Shown: one piece after another, positions 7,539-19,748 of the stretch
Layout: every line of letters starts with the position of its first letter
How positions within the stretch are numbered: position 1 is the first letter of the stretch
DNA from: Candidatus Methanophagales archaeon
GTDB taxonomy: Archaea; Halobacteriota; Syntropharchaeia; Alkanophagales; Methanospirareceae
DNA: 24,410 nt
Direction of reading: 5' to 3'
Assembly: GCA_030617585.1 (NCBI GenBank)
Contig: JAUWVD010000001.1
Location: 1 to 24,410, forward strand
Notes under the pieces: generated by a model
The model's database searches: none
The model's input: only the letters and a program-made list of their open reading frames with translations
Told to the model about the DNA's origin: nothing
Position numbers and translations under genes: made by a program

Positions 7539-8105
7539 TTACTCTTCTGTCTCCATCTCCTCTTTACAACTGTCGCAGAGCATCAGCCCGTCTTTCATCT
7601 CCAGGTAATTTGAGAAGGTTCCACATTTCTCGCATATGCCCTGCTCCATTCCCTCATCCTCTTCTATACCCATTATATCTCTTTCCACCTGCATCTCTAT
7701 CAGATCGGCCAGTATCGAGTTCATCTGTGAGGAAACGGAGAGTATATCTACATCGGCTACTATGCCCACCAACTTGCCATTTTCTATTACCGGTAGCTTC
7801 CTTATCTTCCCCCTCGCCATTTTCTTTACTATATCCGATAGACGATCGTTCGACGATGCAGTTATTATAGGTACAGTCATGACATCTTTTAGCTTCACCG
7901 CGCTCGGCGGGATGTCTTTACTTACCAGCTCGCTAAGTATATCCCCCTGTGTAACTATGCCTTCCGGCCTACCGCTTTTGAGCACAACAATACTATCCAC
8001 ATCGTACTTCTTCATCCGTTTGGCCGCTTCCGTAACGTTCATGTTCATACTTCCGGTTACTACTTCTCGCACCATTATATCTCTCAGCGGTACATCAGTC
8101 TCCAT
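7539..8105 (-). CDS. CBS-pair protein with C-terminal zinc ribbon
   Basis: The 188-residue product has two CBS domains (about residues 8-63 and 73-128; VREVVTGSMNMNV...GIVTQGDILSEL and VMTVPIITASSND...GIVADVDILSV). An acidic linker follows, then a small four-cysteine knuckle, C158-x2-C161 and C177-x2-C180 (CEKCG...CDSC). The CBS pair should bind an adenosine nucleotide; the zinc ribbon suggests contact with a nucleic acid or a protein partner. This architecture recurs in archaea without a settled function. The gene is divergent from apgM, with about 60 nt between the start codons. It converges on radA 21 nt downstream. Confidence 0.9.
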   Translation of the reverse strand: METDVPLRDIMVREVVTGSMNMNVTEAAKRMKKYDVDSIVVLKSGRPEGIVTQGDILSELVSKDIPPSAVKLKDVMTVPIITASSNDRLSDIVKKMARGKIRKLPVIENGKLVGIVADVDILSVSSQMNSILADLIEMQVERDIMGIEEDEGMEQGICEKCGTFSNYLEMKDGLMLCDSCKEEMETEE

Positions 8106-8132
8106 TTGTCTTCACTCAATTATAATATTGAA

Positions 8133-8147
8133 ACTTTTATATGTTTA
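8133..8147. promoter_or_regulatory. Shared bidirectional TATA element
   Basis: ACTTTTATATGTTTA reads as TTTATATG on the plus strand and CATATAAAAG on the minus strand. Its centre is about 28 nt from the apgM ATG at 8167 and about 34 nt from the CBS/zinc-ribbon ATG at 8105. Both distances suit promoters of leaderless or nearly leaderless archaeal mRNAs. Confidence 0.5.
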
Positions 8148-8166
8148 AATATTGTTGAGTATGGGA

Positions 8167-9366
8167 ATGAAATACGTAATTTTAATAGGTGATGGGATGG
8201 CCGATTATCCGATCCCTGAACACGGCGGTAAGACCGCTTTACAAATTGCAAATACGCCGAACCTCGATTCTATCGCTACCCTGGGCTTTTGCGGCTTGGT
8301 GAGGACCATACCGGAGGAGATGGATGCCGGAAGCGATATAGCCACACTCTCTATTCTTGGTTATGACCCCGCGTTATATTACACCGGTAGGGGTCCGTTA
8401 GAAGCGATGGGGATGCATACACCTCTTGATGATGACGATATAGCATTCAGATGCAATCTTATAACGGAAGTTGGGGGGCGTATAGTAGATTACAGTGGTG
8501 GACATATAACAGACGAAGAGGCACGCGAATTAATAGATGCACTCAATGAAGAATTCCGGGAGGTAGCGATTAAATTTTATCCGGGGGTTAGTTATCGAAA
8601 TGTTATGGTTCTCAAATCCACCGATTGTGATTCCCTGGAAGGCGGTGCACCACCCCATGACATAATTGGTGCACAGTTGGAAGAGAGCCTACCAAAAGAA
8701 GAGCTGCTGCGGGATATTATGCTCACTTCAAGAGCGATTTTGCAAAAGCACGAAATAAACATGAAAAGGGCAGCGAGAAATGAAAGGAAGGCGAATATGA
8801 TATGGCTCTGGAGCGGTGGTAAAAAGCCTCTAATGCCTGCGTTTAGCAAGCTGTATGGCGTGAGTGGTTCTGTGGTTTCAGGTGTGTATCTAATAAAAGG
8901 TATTGGGCGCTGTGCAGGCATGGACATAATAGATGTGCCTGGCGCCACGGGCTATTTTGATACGAATTACGAAGGTAAGGTAGAATATGCATTACGTAGT
9001 CTGAAGGCGAAAGATTTTGTTCTGGTCCATGTGGAAGCGCCGGATGAGGCGGCACATCTCCGCGATCTTGATCTGAAAGTGAATGCGATAGAGGATTTCG
9101 ACGCGTTGGTAGTGGGCAAGGTCTTAAATGGCTTAGCAGATGAATTTGCAGATGTCGGGTACAAAATTTTAGCCATGCCTGACCACTATACGCCAGTGTC
9201 TCTGGGAACACATACAAAAGAGCCAGTGCCTTTTGCAATTTTTTCTTCACATGCACAAAGTAAAATGAAGAAGGGTGGGTTTGATGAAACGTCAGCGAGG
9301 AATGGTGAGTTAGGTCTCTTAGATGCACGAGCACAGGATTTGATGCATCTTTTCTTCCGCAACTAA
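8167..9366 (+). CDS. apgM: 2,3-bisphosphoglycerate-independent phosphoglycerate mutase, archaeal type
   Basis: The enzyme interconverts 3- and 2-phosphoglycerate in glycolysis and gluconeogenesis and belongs to the alkaline-phosphatase superfamily. With the chosen ATG the product is 399 residues, as expected. The N-terminus MKYVILIGDGMADYP is diagnostic and carries metal ligand D9. The phosphorylated nucleophile is S62 in SDIATLSILGYDP. Later metal-binding blocks are HVEAPDEAAH and MPDHYTP near the C-terminus, followed by GTHTKEPVPF. Two in-frame alternatives exist upstream, TTG 8152 and ATG 8161. I prefer 8167 because family members begin with MKY and the TATA element would place the transcription start at about this codon. 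Confidence 0.95.
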   Translation: MKYVILIGDGMADYPIPEHGGKTALQIANTPNLDSIATLGFCGLVRTIPEEMDAGSDIATLSILGYDPALYYTGRGPLEAMGMHTPLDDDDIAFRCNLITEVGGRIVDYSGGHITDEEARELIDALNEEFREVAIKFYPGVSYRNVMVLKSTDCDSLEGGAPPHDIIGAQLEESLPKEELLRDIMLTSRAILQKHEINMKRAARNERKANMIWLWSGGKKPLMPAFSKLYGVSGSVVSGVYLIKGIGRCAGMDIIDVPGATGYFDTNYEGKVEYALRSLKAKDFVLVHVEAPDEAAHLRDLDLKVNAIEDFDALVVGKVLNGLADEFADVGYKILAMPDHYTPVSLGTHTKEPVPFAIFSSHAQSKMKKGGFDETSARNGELGLLDARAQDLMHLFFRN

Positions 9367-9388
9367 ATACGGCATAATAACCTATCAC

Positions 9389-9398
9389 TTTATATATT
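9389..9398 (+). promoter_or_regulatory. TATA box for tfb
   Basis: TTTATATATT lies about 33 nt before the ATG at 9427, leaving a very short leader that still contains the ribosome-binding sequence AGGTTGAT (9412-9419). Confidence 0.5.
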
Positions 9399-9426
9399 AT
9401 GAAAACAAAATAGGTTGATACATAAA

Positions 9427-10335
9427 ATGGCAGTTATCACTGAGAGAATAAGGAAATGCCCCGAATGCGGATCAAAAAATGTAATAACTGATTCTCGGCA
9501 TGCGGAACTTTACTGTGCTGATTGTGGGATAGTGATCGCGGAGAATATCGTGGACCTTGGACCCGAGTGGCGTTCATATGACGAGGAGCAAGCCTCTAAA
9601 AGGATAAGAACCGGTCCTCCTATGAGTTATAGGATACATGACAAAGGGCTGGGTACACCTACGCCCGGATTACCTGCACGGACGAGGCGATTACGAGGGA
9701 TAAGTATAGATTCCAGTGATAAGACGCTTGCTTTTGCACTTGTTGAGATAGATAGGATGGCATGTGCCCTTGGACTGCCAAATAACATCAAGGAGGCGAC
9801 ATCAGTATTATATAGGAAAGCAATGAAGCGCAGCCTAATCAAGGGACGGAGTATAGAAGAGTTAGTTTCGGCAATGCTATATATTACTTGCAGGCAGTAT
9901 GGTGTTCCACGAACACTGAAAGAGATGGCAGAGGTCTCAAGGAGTCCCTTAAAGAAGATAAGGCGAGCGTACATTTTCCTTTTAAGGCGATTAGAGATAA
10001 AGCTTGCTCCTGCTGATCCCGCACGCTACATCCCTCGTTTCTGCTCTAAACTTGGGTTGAGTGCGGAGATAAGGGAAAAAGCCATGGTGATACTGCAAGA
10101 TGATGATGGGACCGGGATGGCAAAGGGCTGGGGACCAATAGGGACCGCAGCGGCGGCAATATACATTGCTACTGTTTTAAGTGGGGAATATCGAACGGAG
10201 AAGGAGATAGCAAAAGTCGCTGGTACAACTGAGATCACCATCCGAGATAGGTATAAAGAACTGGTTAAGCGGTTAAACATAGACGTTCTTAGCCCATCAC
10301 GAGACGGTAAATTCCTGGGCGTTGGAATTGTTTGA
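9427..10335 (+). CDS. tfb: Transcription initiation factor TFB
   Basis: TFB binds the BRE element and TBP and recruits RNA polymerase, as TFIIB does in eukaryotes. The product is 302 residues. It has an N-terminal zinc ribbon with C11, C14, C30 and C33 (CPECG...CADCG), a B-finger/linker region (EWRSYDEEQASKRIRTGPP), and two cyclin-type repeats (about 100-190 and 200-290; note AMLYITCRQYGVPRTLKE and AAAIYIATVLSGEYRTEKE). The C-terminal VAGTTEITIRDRYKEL is the BRE-recognition helix-turn-helix. A TTG at 9415 is in frame, but it overlaps the ribosome-binding site, so ATG 9427 is preferred. The gene converges on cdhC, with 8 nt between the stop codons. Confidence 0.96.
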   Translation: MAVITERIRKCPECGSKNVITDSRHAELYCADCGIVIAENIVDLGPEWRSYDEEQASKRIRTGPPMSYRIHDKGLGTPTPGLPARTRRLRGISIDSSDKTLAFALVEIDRMACALGLPNNIKEATSVLYRKAMKRSLIKGRSIEELVSAMLYITCRQYGVPRTLKEMAEVSRSPLKKIRRAYIFLLRRLEIKLAPADPARYIPRFCSKLGLSAEIREKAMVILQDDDGTGMAKGWGPIGTAAAAIYIATVLSGEYRTEKEIAKVAGTTEITIRDRYKELVKRLNIDVLSPSRDGKFLGVGIV

Positions 10336-10343
10336 TTTCTTCT

Positions 10344-11810
10344 TTAAGGAGGAGGGATAACTAATATATCCTTCCCCTTTCCTCGTGCCTTTTTCTCTTC
10401 CTCTTGATCCCAATCTGTGTTAGGTGGGGGTAAATTCAGAGGGTCTGGCGTTTCCCCATCCTTCCACAATGTTACAACAGGATGGTGTACACGCTTAAGA
10501 AACTCCTTCAGTTCTTTTGGATCTATGCAGTCTTCCTCTGTTGCGATTTTGTCAAACATCTCTGCGGGAATGGATTCCGTAAGAATTTGCTTATATTCCT
10601 TTGGTATCCATACTATACGATTCCATCCTCCATCTGCACGAACGAATTTCCGCGATCTTGGCGTTCTAGAGGATATGCCACAGTATCCATGGTTCTGCTG
10701 TCCGCCACTTATAAGCCCCGCGAGTTTAGAGAATGTCACACCCAAAGGCGTTTCCCCTCCATATCTCCGGTCTACCAGTCCCAAGCCATCAACATCGGGA
10801 ATATAGAATATGGCAGCTTCGAAACATCCGCAATTCGTCTGCGGATATGTAATCGAAGAATACATAACCACGCGTTTGTAAGTCCTGTTTGACTTCTCAT
10901 AGATCTTTTCATTTATGCCCGTGTATTCTCCGCCTTCGGGGTCAACGCATTCGCCCTTCGGCATCTCAAATATATATCCATACGGATCAAGGTCACACAT
11001 TACTTTTGCACCTATCCATGTGATTATCCCGCAATAGGGCGGTCTATCCGGTGCAACTGCGCATACATGACTCGGCGCGAATGTCTGGCAGATAGTGCAG
11101 CCATAAAAAGTATCTGCATCATCGTCAGAAAATGCCCTCGCACGCTTATCCACTCGCTCCCAGTAGGGCACGCAAACGTTATCTATTATACCCTTTGTGT
11201 GTTTGGACCCACCTAGATCCTCTGTGGCTATCAGAATCTTCGCATCTGCCTTCTCTACCAGAGGGAACTGTATCTTGCAGAGATTTATCATCGCTTGGCC
11301 AAGGTGCTCAAAATCATGTTTATCCGCATCTTTTTTGTGCAATCGCAACCATATTGTGTCACGGGTATTAAGTAGCATCCACCCTTCCCCTTCTTCCAAT
11401 GCGAAATACGTCCATCGTGTGAGCAAATCAAGATAATCTTCTGTTAATTCCTTACCATAATATCGTATCCAGAAGCCAAAAGGCAGTGATTGCCCCTCTA
11501 TCTCCTTTATCTCTGGTCCTATCACCTCCACGCGTCCATCTTCTATCTTGTCCTCCCCTTTCACCACCTCGATAAAGAAGAAGCTACTGTATCTCTGCTT
11601 CGGACCACCTAACTCGCAATACATGTCATGCTTCCTCACCCTCTGCCCGGCCTGCCGTGGTGATATGTCATAGGAGATTCCCGTAAAAAAATCGTCGGGA
11701 TTCGTTGGTACGTGATAAACCTTACCTTTGGGTAAGGCATCCCATATCTCTTGCCTATCTCTCGCTTGTTCTTGTTCTTCTTCTTCTTCTGTCAGCTTCG
11801 CTTTTGTCAT
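10344..11810 (-). CDS. cdhC: CODH/acetyl-CoA synthase beta subunit (acetyl-CoA synthase)
   Basis: CdhC assembles or cleaves acetyl-CoA at the Ni-Ni-[4Fe-4S] A-cluster of the archaeal ACDS complex, joining a methyl group, CO and CoA. The 488-residue product keeps every A-cluster cysteine: C238 and C241 (YGCTICQTFAP), C250 (SHVC), C260 (PPYC), and the CGC motif C327/C329 (NCGCFEA). The spacings match the characterised enzymes. Other conserved blocks are RVRKHDMYCELGGPK (57-71) and RADGGWNRIVWIPKE (391-405). It has an N-terminal extension of about 45 residues, acidic at first (LTEEEEEQEQ), relative to the methanogen subunits I remember, and a charged C-terminal tail. It starts 12 nt after the cdhA-like stop codon, so the two are surely one transcript. 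No cdhD, cdhE or cooC follows. Confidence 0.96.
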   Translation of the reverse strand: MTKAKLTEEEEEQEQARDRQEIWDALPKGKVYHVPTNPDDFFTGISYDISPRQAGQRVRKHDMYCELGGPKQRYSSFFFIEVVKGEDKIEDGRVEVIGPEIKEIEGQSLPFGFWIRYYGKELTEDYLDLLTRWTYFALEEGEGWMLLNTRDTIWLRLHKKDADKHDFEHLGQAMINLCKIQFPLVEKADAKILIATEDLGGSKHTKGIIDNVCVPYWERVDKRARAFSDDDADTFYGCTICQTFAPSHVCAVAPDRPPYCGIITWIGAKVMCDLDPYGYIFEMPKGECVDPEGGEYTGINEKIYEKSNRTYKRVVMYSSITYPQTNCGCFEAAIFYIPDVDGLGLVDRRYGGETPLGVTFSKLAGLISGGQQNHGYCGISSRTPRSRKFVRADGGWNRIVWIPKEYKQILTESIPAEMFDKIATEEDCIDPKELKEFLKRVHHPVVTLWKDGETPDPLNLPPPNTDWDQEEEKKARGKGKDILVIPPP

Positions 11811-11822
11811 CTTGTTATCCTT

Positions 11823-14279
11823 CTATTTTATACCCTTCCTCGTTATCAACCTCGGCACGAGCGTCGAATACCGGCCCAATTGTATCCCGTATCTTTTGTT
11901 ATACTCTTGCATATCCATCAGTTCGCCCGACCTATGCTTTGCCCGCTTTATCTTCATACCTTCTATCTCCCAGCCATGCTCCTGTCCCAACTTCCTCAGT
12001 AATTCCGCACGCCGCATCACATGCAATTCCTGCTCTGATCGCACATACAAATGCCAATCATCGGAATATTCGCCAAAGAAGTTTTTATATGCTTCGTTCT
12101 CCGCTTCTAAACTCGCAAGTCTTGGATCCCGCAACGCAAGCGGTCGATGCAATAACTTAGCACACATCGCTATTGCTTCCTCTTTCGTATCCACAGGCAC
12201 GAGCATGTGCATAGGGCATGGCTCAACCTCTTTCTTCTCGCCCGTAACGCCGTCATACATCCACCACTTGCTCCTGTCATCTTTATCGCCCAAAAAATAT
12301 CTCTTGAACTTGAAGCCGGAAGGACCGATAACTACCGGTATGCCTGACCTTACGAGTCCCGATGCGACTGCGTACATCTCCTCCGTCGCTGCACCCCACA
12401 TTATAACTACTACGGGTAATCGCGCATAGAGATAATCGGCAATCTGCGTCCAGTTTGCCTTTGGTGTGTACCCACTGCCGACCAACGCACCGCGATAGAT
12501 CGCCGCGGGCACATGTGAGATAGCAGTGCACCCGCCAAAATTCACCAACCCTTTTAGCACGCCTGCCGCGATGTATTGCTCGAATAAAAAACCGTTTTCA
12601 TCGAAATATTTCGCAACATCTGCGGCAACGCATCCGGAAACAGTGACAAGAGCATTCCGTTCCAGAAAATATCGTGCAATTTCCGCTACTTCGCGCTCCG
12701 AACCCGGATAATTTCCACACCCTATAATGTTAATCATCCCAGGACCGTTACCACCGAGGATAATCCCAAACGTCAAGTCCCGCCACTCTAACTCTGACAT
12801 AGGACCCCTGCCAGCACGCATAAGATATTTATCCCCTTTTAGCTTACCTCTTGTAGCTGCAGCACTCATAATCAAATCCATAATCGGGACTCCTTCAGGG
12901 CATGCTCTTTCACACAGACCGCAAAATATACAGTTATCGTAAATATCTGCGAGTGCGCTCACGTCATCCATCGCCTTGCTTATTGTCTGCTTATTTGGAC
13001 ATACCTCGATACAGAGGTCGCATGAGTTACATCTTGACGCTTCTTCCTTTAGCTCAGCCAACAAGTAGTTCTCTTTTCTCTTCCCTTTTTGTTTTATAGC
13101 AATCGCTAATTTAACAGCGAGTTCGCCCGCTTTCTCCGGAATTGTTATCCTCACGCCTGGCAAGTCATTCTCCATTACATTTTTAAGTATATCATCCACA
13201 GAATCATCAGACCTGTCTTCTAACCCACTACCCGCTTTATATCCATATGCAACCACTTTCGCATCTACTCGCTTCGCTTCTGCCACCAGATCAAAATCCA
13301 GACATGTCTCACTGGCAACAACTACATCTGGTATGCCCGCTCTGGTAACCTTCCTTGCCTTTACTGCGGATGTGAGAACCTTCCCCCCGTTATAAAATCG
13401 CGGTATGTCATGCCCTACCGCACCCACACCACAGATCTCTATCGCATCTTCTAATCCATTTGCCTTTACGTGCTCAACGGCGAACCATGCAGGCAGGAAA
13501 TTATTGCCGAAGAAAACTATAACTGGTTTGGTTCTATCAACTGCACCCATCCCCACCTCAATCTCAACAGGAGGGGAATCAGAATATTCCGTTGCCGGAT
13601 GGTTGCCAGCATTGAAGAACTCAAAGCAGCACATCTTTATAGTTTCCGCTATCTCCATCGCAAGGAAGGTGAGGGCGCCTGCATGCAGGGCCTTCTCCTC
13701 AAACTCTATTACGCTCTCAGCCCCGAAATAAGCGGCGAGTAGTAACTCTGATAGTTGCGTTTCTGCGTACGATAACGCTCTATCCATATCATCTAAATTC
13801 TTCGTGTAAAATCCCGTTAGCATGGATGTGTTCATCGTGGGATACGTGATCGAACTACCCATGTCAATCTCCCTATTTCGACCGAAGACTTTTATAGCGA
13901 ATTCAAGCAAATCACGCGCAAATGTTAATTGCTTAAACAGCCCTTTACATGTGTCCTGCAAGCTTAGCTTCGCTTGGTTTGACTCTTCCATAATTGTGGG
14001 GGTACTTGGTATGCTAGTGTATAAGGGGTGATACCTGTTCAGAAGCACATTATCCCATTCTGCGATGTCCGATGCATGTGCTAAGATATTCAATTTTGGT
14101 TTCCATTGTTTCACCCGCCTTTCGCCCATCTCCTTAATTATATCTGTCGCGATGTCCTCCACTCCCCGGAGGTCTCGCACCACTTCTTCGAGGTCCACTT
14201 CACAATCGCCCACTTTCACTATCTTTTTATTCGCTTTTTTTTCACCGGCTCTCAACGTAGCAAATCCCTCAGGCTCCAT
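11823..14279 (-). CDS. Divergent CODH alpha subunit (CdhA-like), B/D-cluster region missing
   Basis: The 818-residue product aligns over its whole length with the CODH/ACS alpha subunit. Two ferredoxin-type 4Cys motifs, a CdhA hallmark, are intact: C417/420/423/427 (CNSCDLCIEVCP) and C450/453/456/460 (CIFCGLCERACP). Of the six C-cluster ligands known from CODHs, four have counterparts: C326 (SETC), C521 (IIGCGN), C550 (VSGC) and C584 (FGGC). Two do not: the GHN histidine position reads FGNN (257-260), and the LCC cysteine position reads VGAVG (285-289). Around residues 83-120, where CdhA has the cysteine-rich segment for the B and D clusters, there is only C111 and a deletion of about 20 residues. 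The frame is continuous, with no stop or frameshift. It is probably not a working CO dehydrogenase; a scaffold or electron-transfer partner for the adjacent CdhC is an inference. Residue comparison is from memory of the Methanosarcina enzyme. Confidence 0.9.
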   Translation of the reverse strand: MEPEGFATLRAGEKKANKKIVKVGDCEVDLEEVVRDLRGVEDIATDIIKEMGERRVKQWKPKLNILAHASDIAEWDNVLLNRYHPLYTSIPSTPTIMEESNQAKLSLQDTCKGLFKQLTFARDLLEFAIKVFGRNREIDMGSSITYPTMNTSMLTGFYTKNLDDMDRALSYAETQLSELLLAAYFGAESVIEFEEKALHAGALTFLAMEIAETIKMCCFEFFNAGNHPATEYSDSPPVEIEVGMGAVDRTKPVIVFFGNNFLPAWFAVEHVKANGLEDAIEICGVGAVGHDIPRFYNGGKVLTSAVKARKVTRAGIPDVVVASETCLDFDLVAEAKRVDAKVVAYGYKAGSGLEDRSDDSVDDILKNVMENDLPGVRITIPEKAGELAVKLAIAIKQKGKRKENYLLAELKEEASRCNSCDLCIEVCPNKQTISKAMDDVSALADIYDNCIFCGLCERACPEGVPIMDLIMSAAATRGKLKGDKYLMRAGRGPMSELEWRDLTFGIILGGNGPGMINIIGCGNYPGSEREVAEIARYFLERNALVTVSGCVAADVAKYFDENGFLFEQYIAAGVLKGLVNFGGCTAISHVPAAIYRGALVGSGYTPKANWTQIADYLYARLPVVVIMWGAATEEMYAVASGLVRSGIPVVIGPSGFKFKRYFLGDKDDRSKWWMYDGVTGEKKEVEPCPMHMLVPVDTKEEAIAMCAKLLHRPLALRDPRLASLEAENEAYKNFFGEYSDDWHLYVRSEQELHVMRRAELLRKLGQEHGWEIEGMKIKRAKHRSGELMDMQEYNKRYGIQLGRYSTLVPRLITRKGIK

Positions 14280-14361
14280 TTTTCATGATACTCTCCCACG
14301 CATCTTCATTTATTTCCTCTTCCTCTAATGGCGTACGTAGCGCTTTTTTTAAAAAAACACC

Positions 14362-14400
14362 GATTAAAGATAGATTCTGCTTTGCAAGAATCTTTAATTA
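14362..14400. promoter_or_regulatory. Operator-like inverted repeat between cdhA-like gene and divergent gene
   Basis: ATTAAAG (14363-14369) pairs with CTTTAAT (14392-14398), and ATTCT (14374-14378) pairs with AGAAT (14387-14391), around the loop GCTTTGCA with a 4-nt bulge on the left. It lies upstream of both divergent genes, next to a TTTTTTTAAAAAAA palindrome at 14344-14357. It could be a regulator-binding site; no regulator is known. Confidence 0.4.
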
Positions 14401-14437
14401 TGAAATATCAAAGAAGGATACATCATCTATAATTTAA

Positions 14438-14827
14438 ATGCTTGATAGTATGGGGATCTTGAATGCTGATCGGATAGATGTGAAAGAGGATAAGAATAAG
14501 TGGGGGATATGCAAAAAGACGAACAAAGGCGGTAGAAGCGGCGATATAAAAGTGACAATGCGTGATTCTGACGTTTGCATCGCTCTTTCAACCTCTTGGT
14601 CTAGGCATCATAAAGCGAGGATGGGTGGCAGATATAGCGGACGATTTTTTCCGGCTGTTTTAAGGGGCGCTTTAGATGTTCCTGCTACACGTATAATCGA
14701 CGATATGTATGTGCGCGAAGCAGTTGCGCTGCGTATGAAAGCACTAGAACCGGGGCTGGCGGAAAGAAAGATAAGCCTAGAAGGGTTGGACGCAGTGGTA
14801 CGAGAGAAAACATTCAAGATAGAATAA
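14438..14827 (+). CDS. Hypothetical protein, unrecognised
   Basis: I do not recognise this 129-residue, basic, soluble-looking protein. The N-terminal third is charged (RIDVKEDKNKWGICKKTNK). The middle contains SDVCIALSTSWSRHHKARMGGRYSGRF, with paired histidines and many arginines, and the C-terminus LDVPATRIIDDMYVREAVALRM is well-ordered helix-like sequence. It carries two cysteines and no membrane segment or signal peptide. The reading frame and codon use look genuine. A second in-frame ATG at 14450 is a possible start; TATA-like CTATAATTTAAA at 14427-14437 is too close to the first ATG to serve it with a leader, which slightly favours the later start. It is divergent from the cdhA-like gene and lies just upstream of the rRNA operon. 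Confidence 0.65.
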   Translation: MLDSMGILNADRIDVKEDKNKWGICKKTNKGGRSGDIKVTMRDSDVCIALSTSWSRHHKARMGGRYSGRFFPAVLRGALDVPATRIIDDMYVREAVALRMKALEPGLAERKISLEGLDAVVREKTFKIE

Positions 14828-14828
14828 G

Positions 14829-14980
14829 TTTTTATAGTAGCAATTCAATTGTATATTATGGTAATGTGGGGACATGAAGCAGATGTATTTTCGTGTCCGA
14901 CAATGGATACTTAAGCCTAATTTGATAGCCAGTAAATCTGATTGGTTAAGGTAGGTGTGTGCAAAATATTGTCAATTTCA
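14829..14980 (+). promoter_or_regulatory. rRNA operon promoter and pre-16S leader
   Basis: This stretch holds two TATA-like sequences, TTTTTATAG (14829-14837) and GTATATTATG (14851-14860), either of which could drive the rRNA operon. It also holds the 5' arm of the pre-16S processing stem. No gene is visible in it. Confidence 0.45.
14937..14947 (+). other. Pre-16S processing stem, 5' arm
   Basis: TCTGATTGGTT is perfectly complementary to AACCAATCAGA at 16475-16485, just beyond the 16S 3' end. Such paired flanks form the bulge-helix-bulge precursor cut by the archaeal splicing endonuclease. Confidence 0.65.
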
Positions 14981-16462
<1,482 letters not shown>

Positions 16463-16474
16463 AAATTTTTTTAA

Positions 16475-16485
16475 AACCAATCAGA
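16475..16485 (+). other. Pre-16S processing stem, 3' arm
   Basis: AACCAATCAGA is the exact reverse complement of the arm at 14937-14947, so the two can close a stem around the 16S precursor. Confidence 0.65.
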
Positions 16486-16561
16486 GCTGAAAGATTATCA
16501 AGTTAGGTTTGGGGTCTAGTTTAAATCATAGCATATCAAATAAATAGCTGGGATAAATTTG

Positions 16562-16633
16562 GGGCTCGTAGATCAGTGGAAGATCGTCGCCTTTGCGAGG
16601 CGAAGGCCCTGGGTTCAAATCCCAGCGAGTCCA
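16562..16633 (+). tRNA. tRNA-Ala (anticodon TGC)
   Basis: The 72-nt cloverleaf has acceptor arms GGGCTCG and CGAGTCC, which include the G3-U70 wobble pair that identifies alanine tRNAs. The anticodon arm is TCGCC-TTTGCGA-GGCGA and the T arm CTGGG-TTCAAAT-CCCAG. The 3' CCA is not encoded and there is no intron. Its place in the 16S-23S spacer is usual for Euryarchaeota. Confidence 0.97.
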
Positions 16634-16725
16634 TGTTCTAGGAATGTGATGTGAATGCACCTAACGACTTGCTTGTTGTTAGGGAAGTTACAGATGGCAG
16701 TTGCTGCCAGATGAAGTTATCATAC

Positions 16726-16747
16726 GCACTTTGCAACTCAGACATTT
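16726..16747 (+). other. Pre-23S processing stem, 5' arm
   Basis: The segment GCACTTTGCAACTCAG plus ACATTT is complementary to the sequence at 19727-19746 (AAATCTGAGTTGTGAAGTGC), with a small mismatch and bulge. This forms the expected processing stem around 23S. Confidence 0.6.
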
Positions 16748-16769
16748 AATGAGCTCAGCAAGGTTATAT

Positions 16770-19705
<2,936 letters not shown>

Positions 19706-19726
19706 ACCTATTGCTGGGTTCAGATG

Positions 19727-19746
19727 AAATCTGAGTTGTGAAGTGC
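19727..19746 (+). other. Pre-23S processing stem, 3' arm
   Basis: AAATCTGAGTTGTGAAGTGC pairs with 16726-16747 across the 23S gene. Confidence 0.6.
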
Positions 19747-19748
19747 AC

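Noticed and set aside
11705..12429. Plus-strand serine-rich frames opposite cdhC and the cdhA-like gene
   Set aside because: They are compositional shadows of the coding strand, with low-complexity Ser/Leu content and no recognisable domain.
13405..13742. Plus-strand frames of about 90-108 codons inside the cdhA-like gene
   Set aside because: Antisense to continuous, homologous CdhA-like sequence.
16466..16472. Run of seven T after the 16S 3' end as a terminator
   Set aside because: It lies inside the rRNA transcript between 16S and tRNA-Ala, directly before the processing-stem arm.
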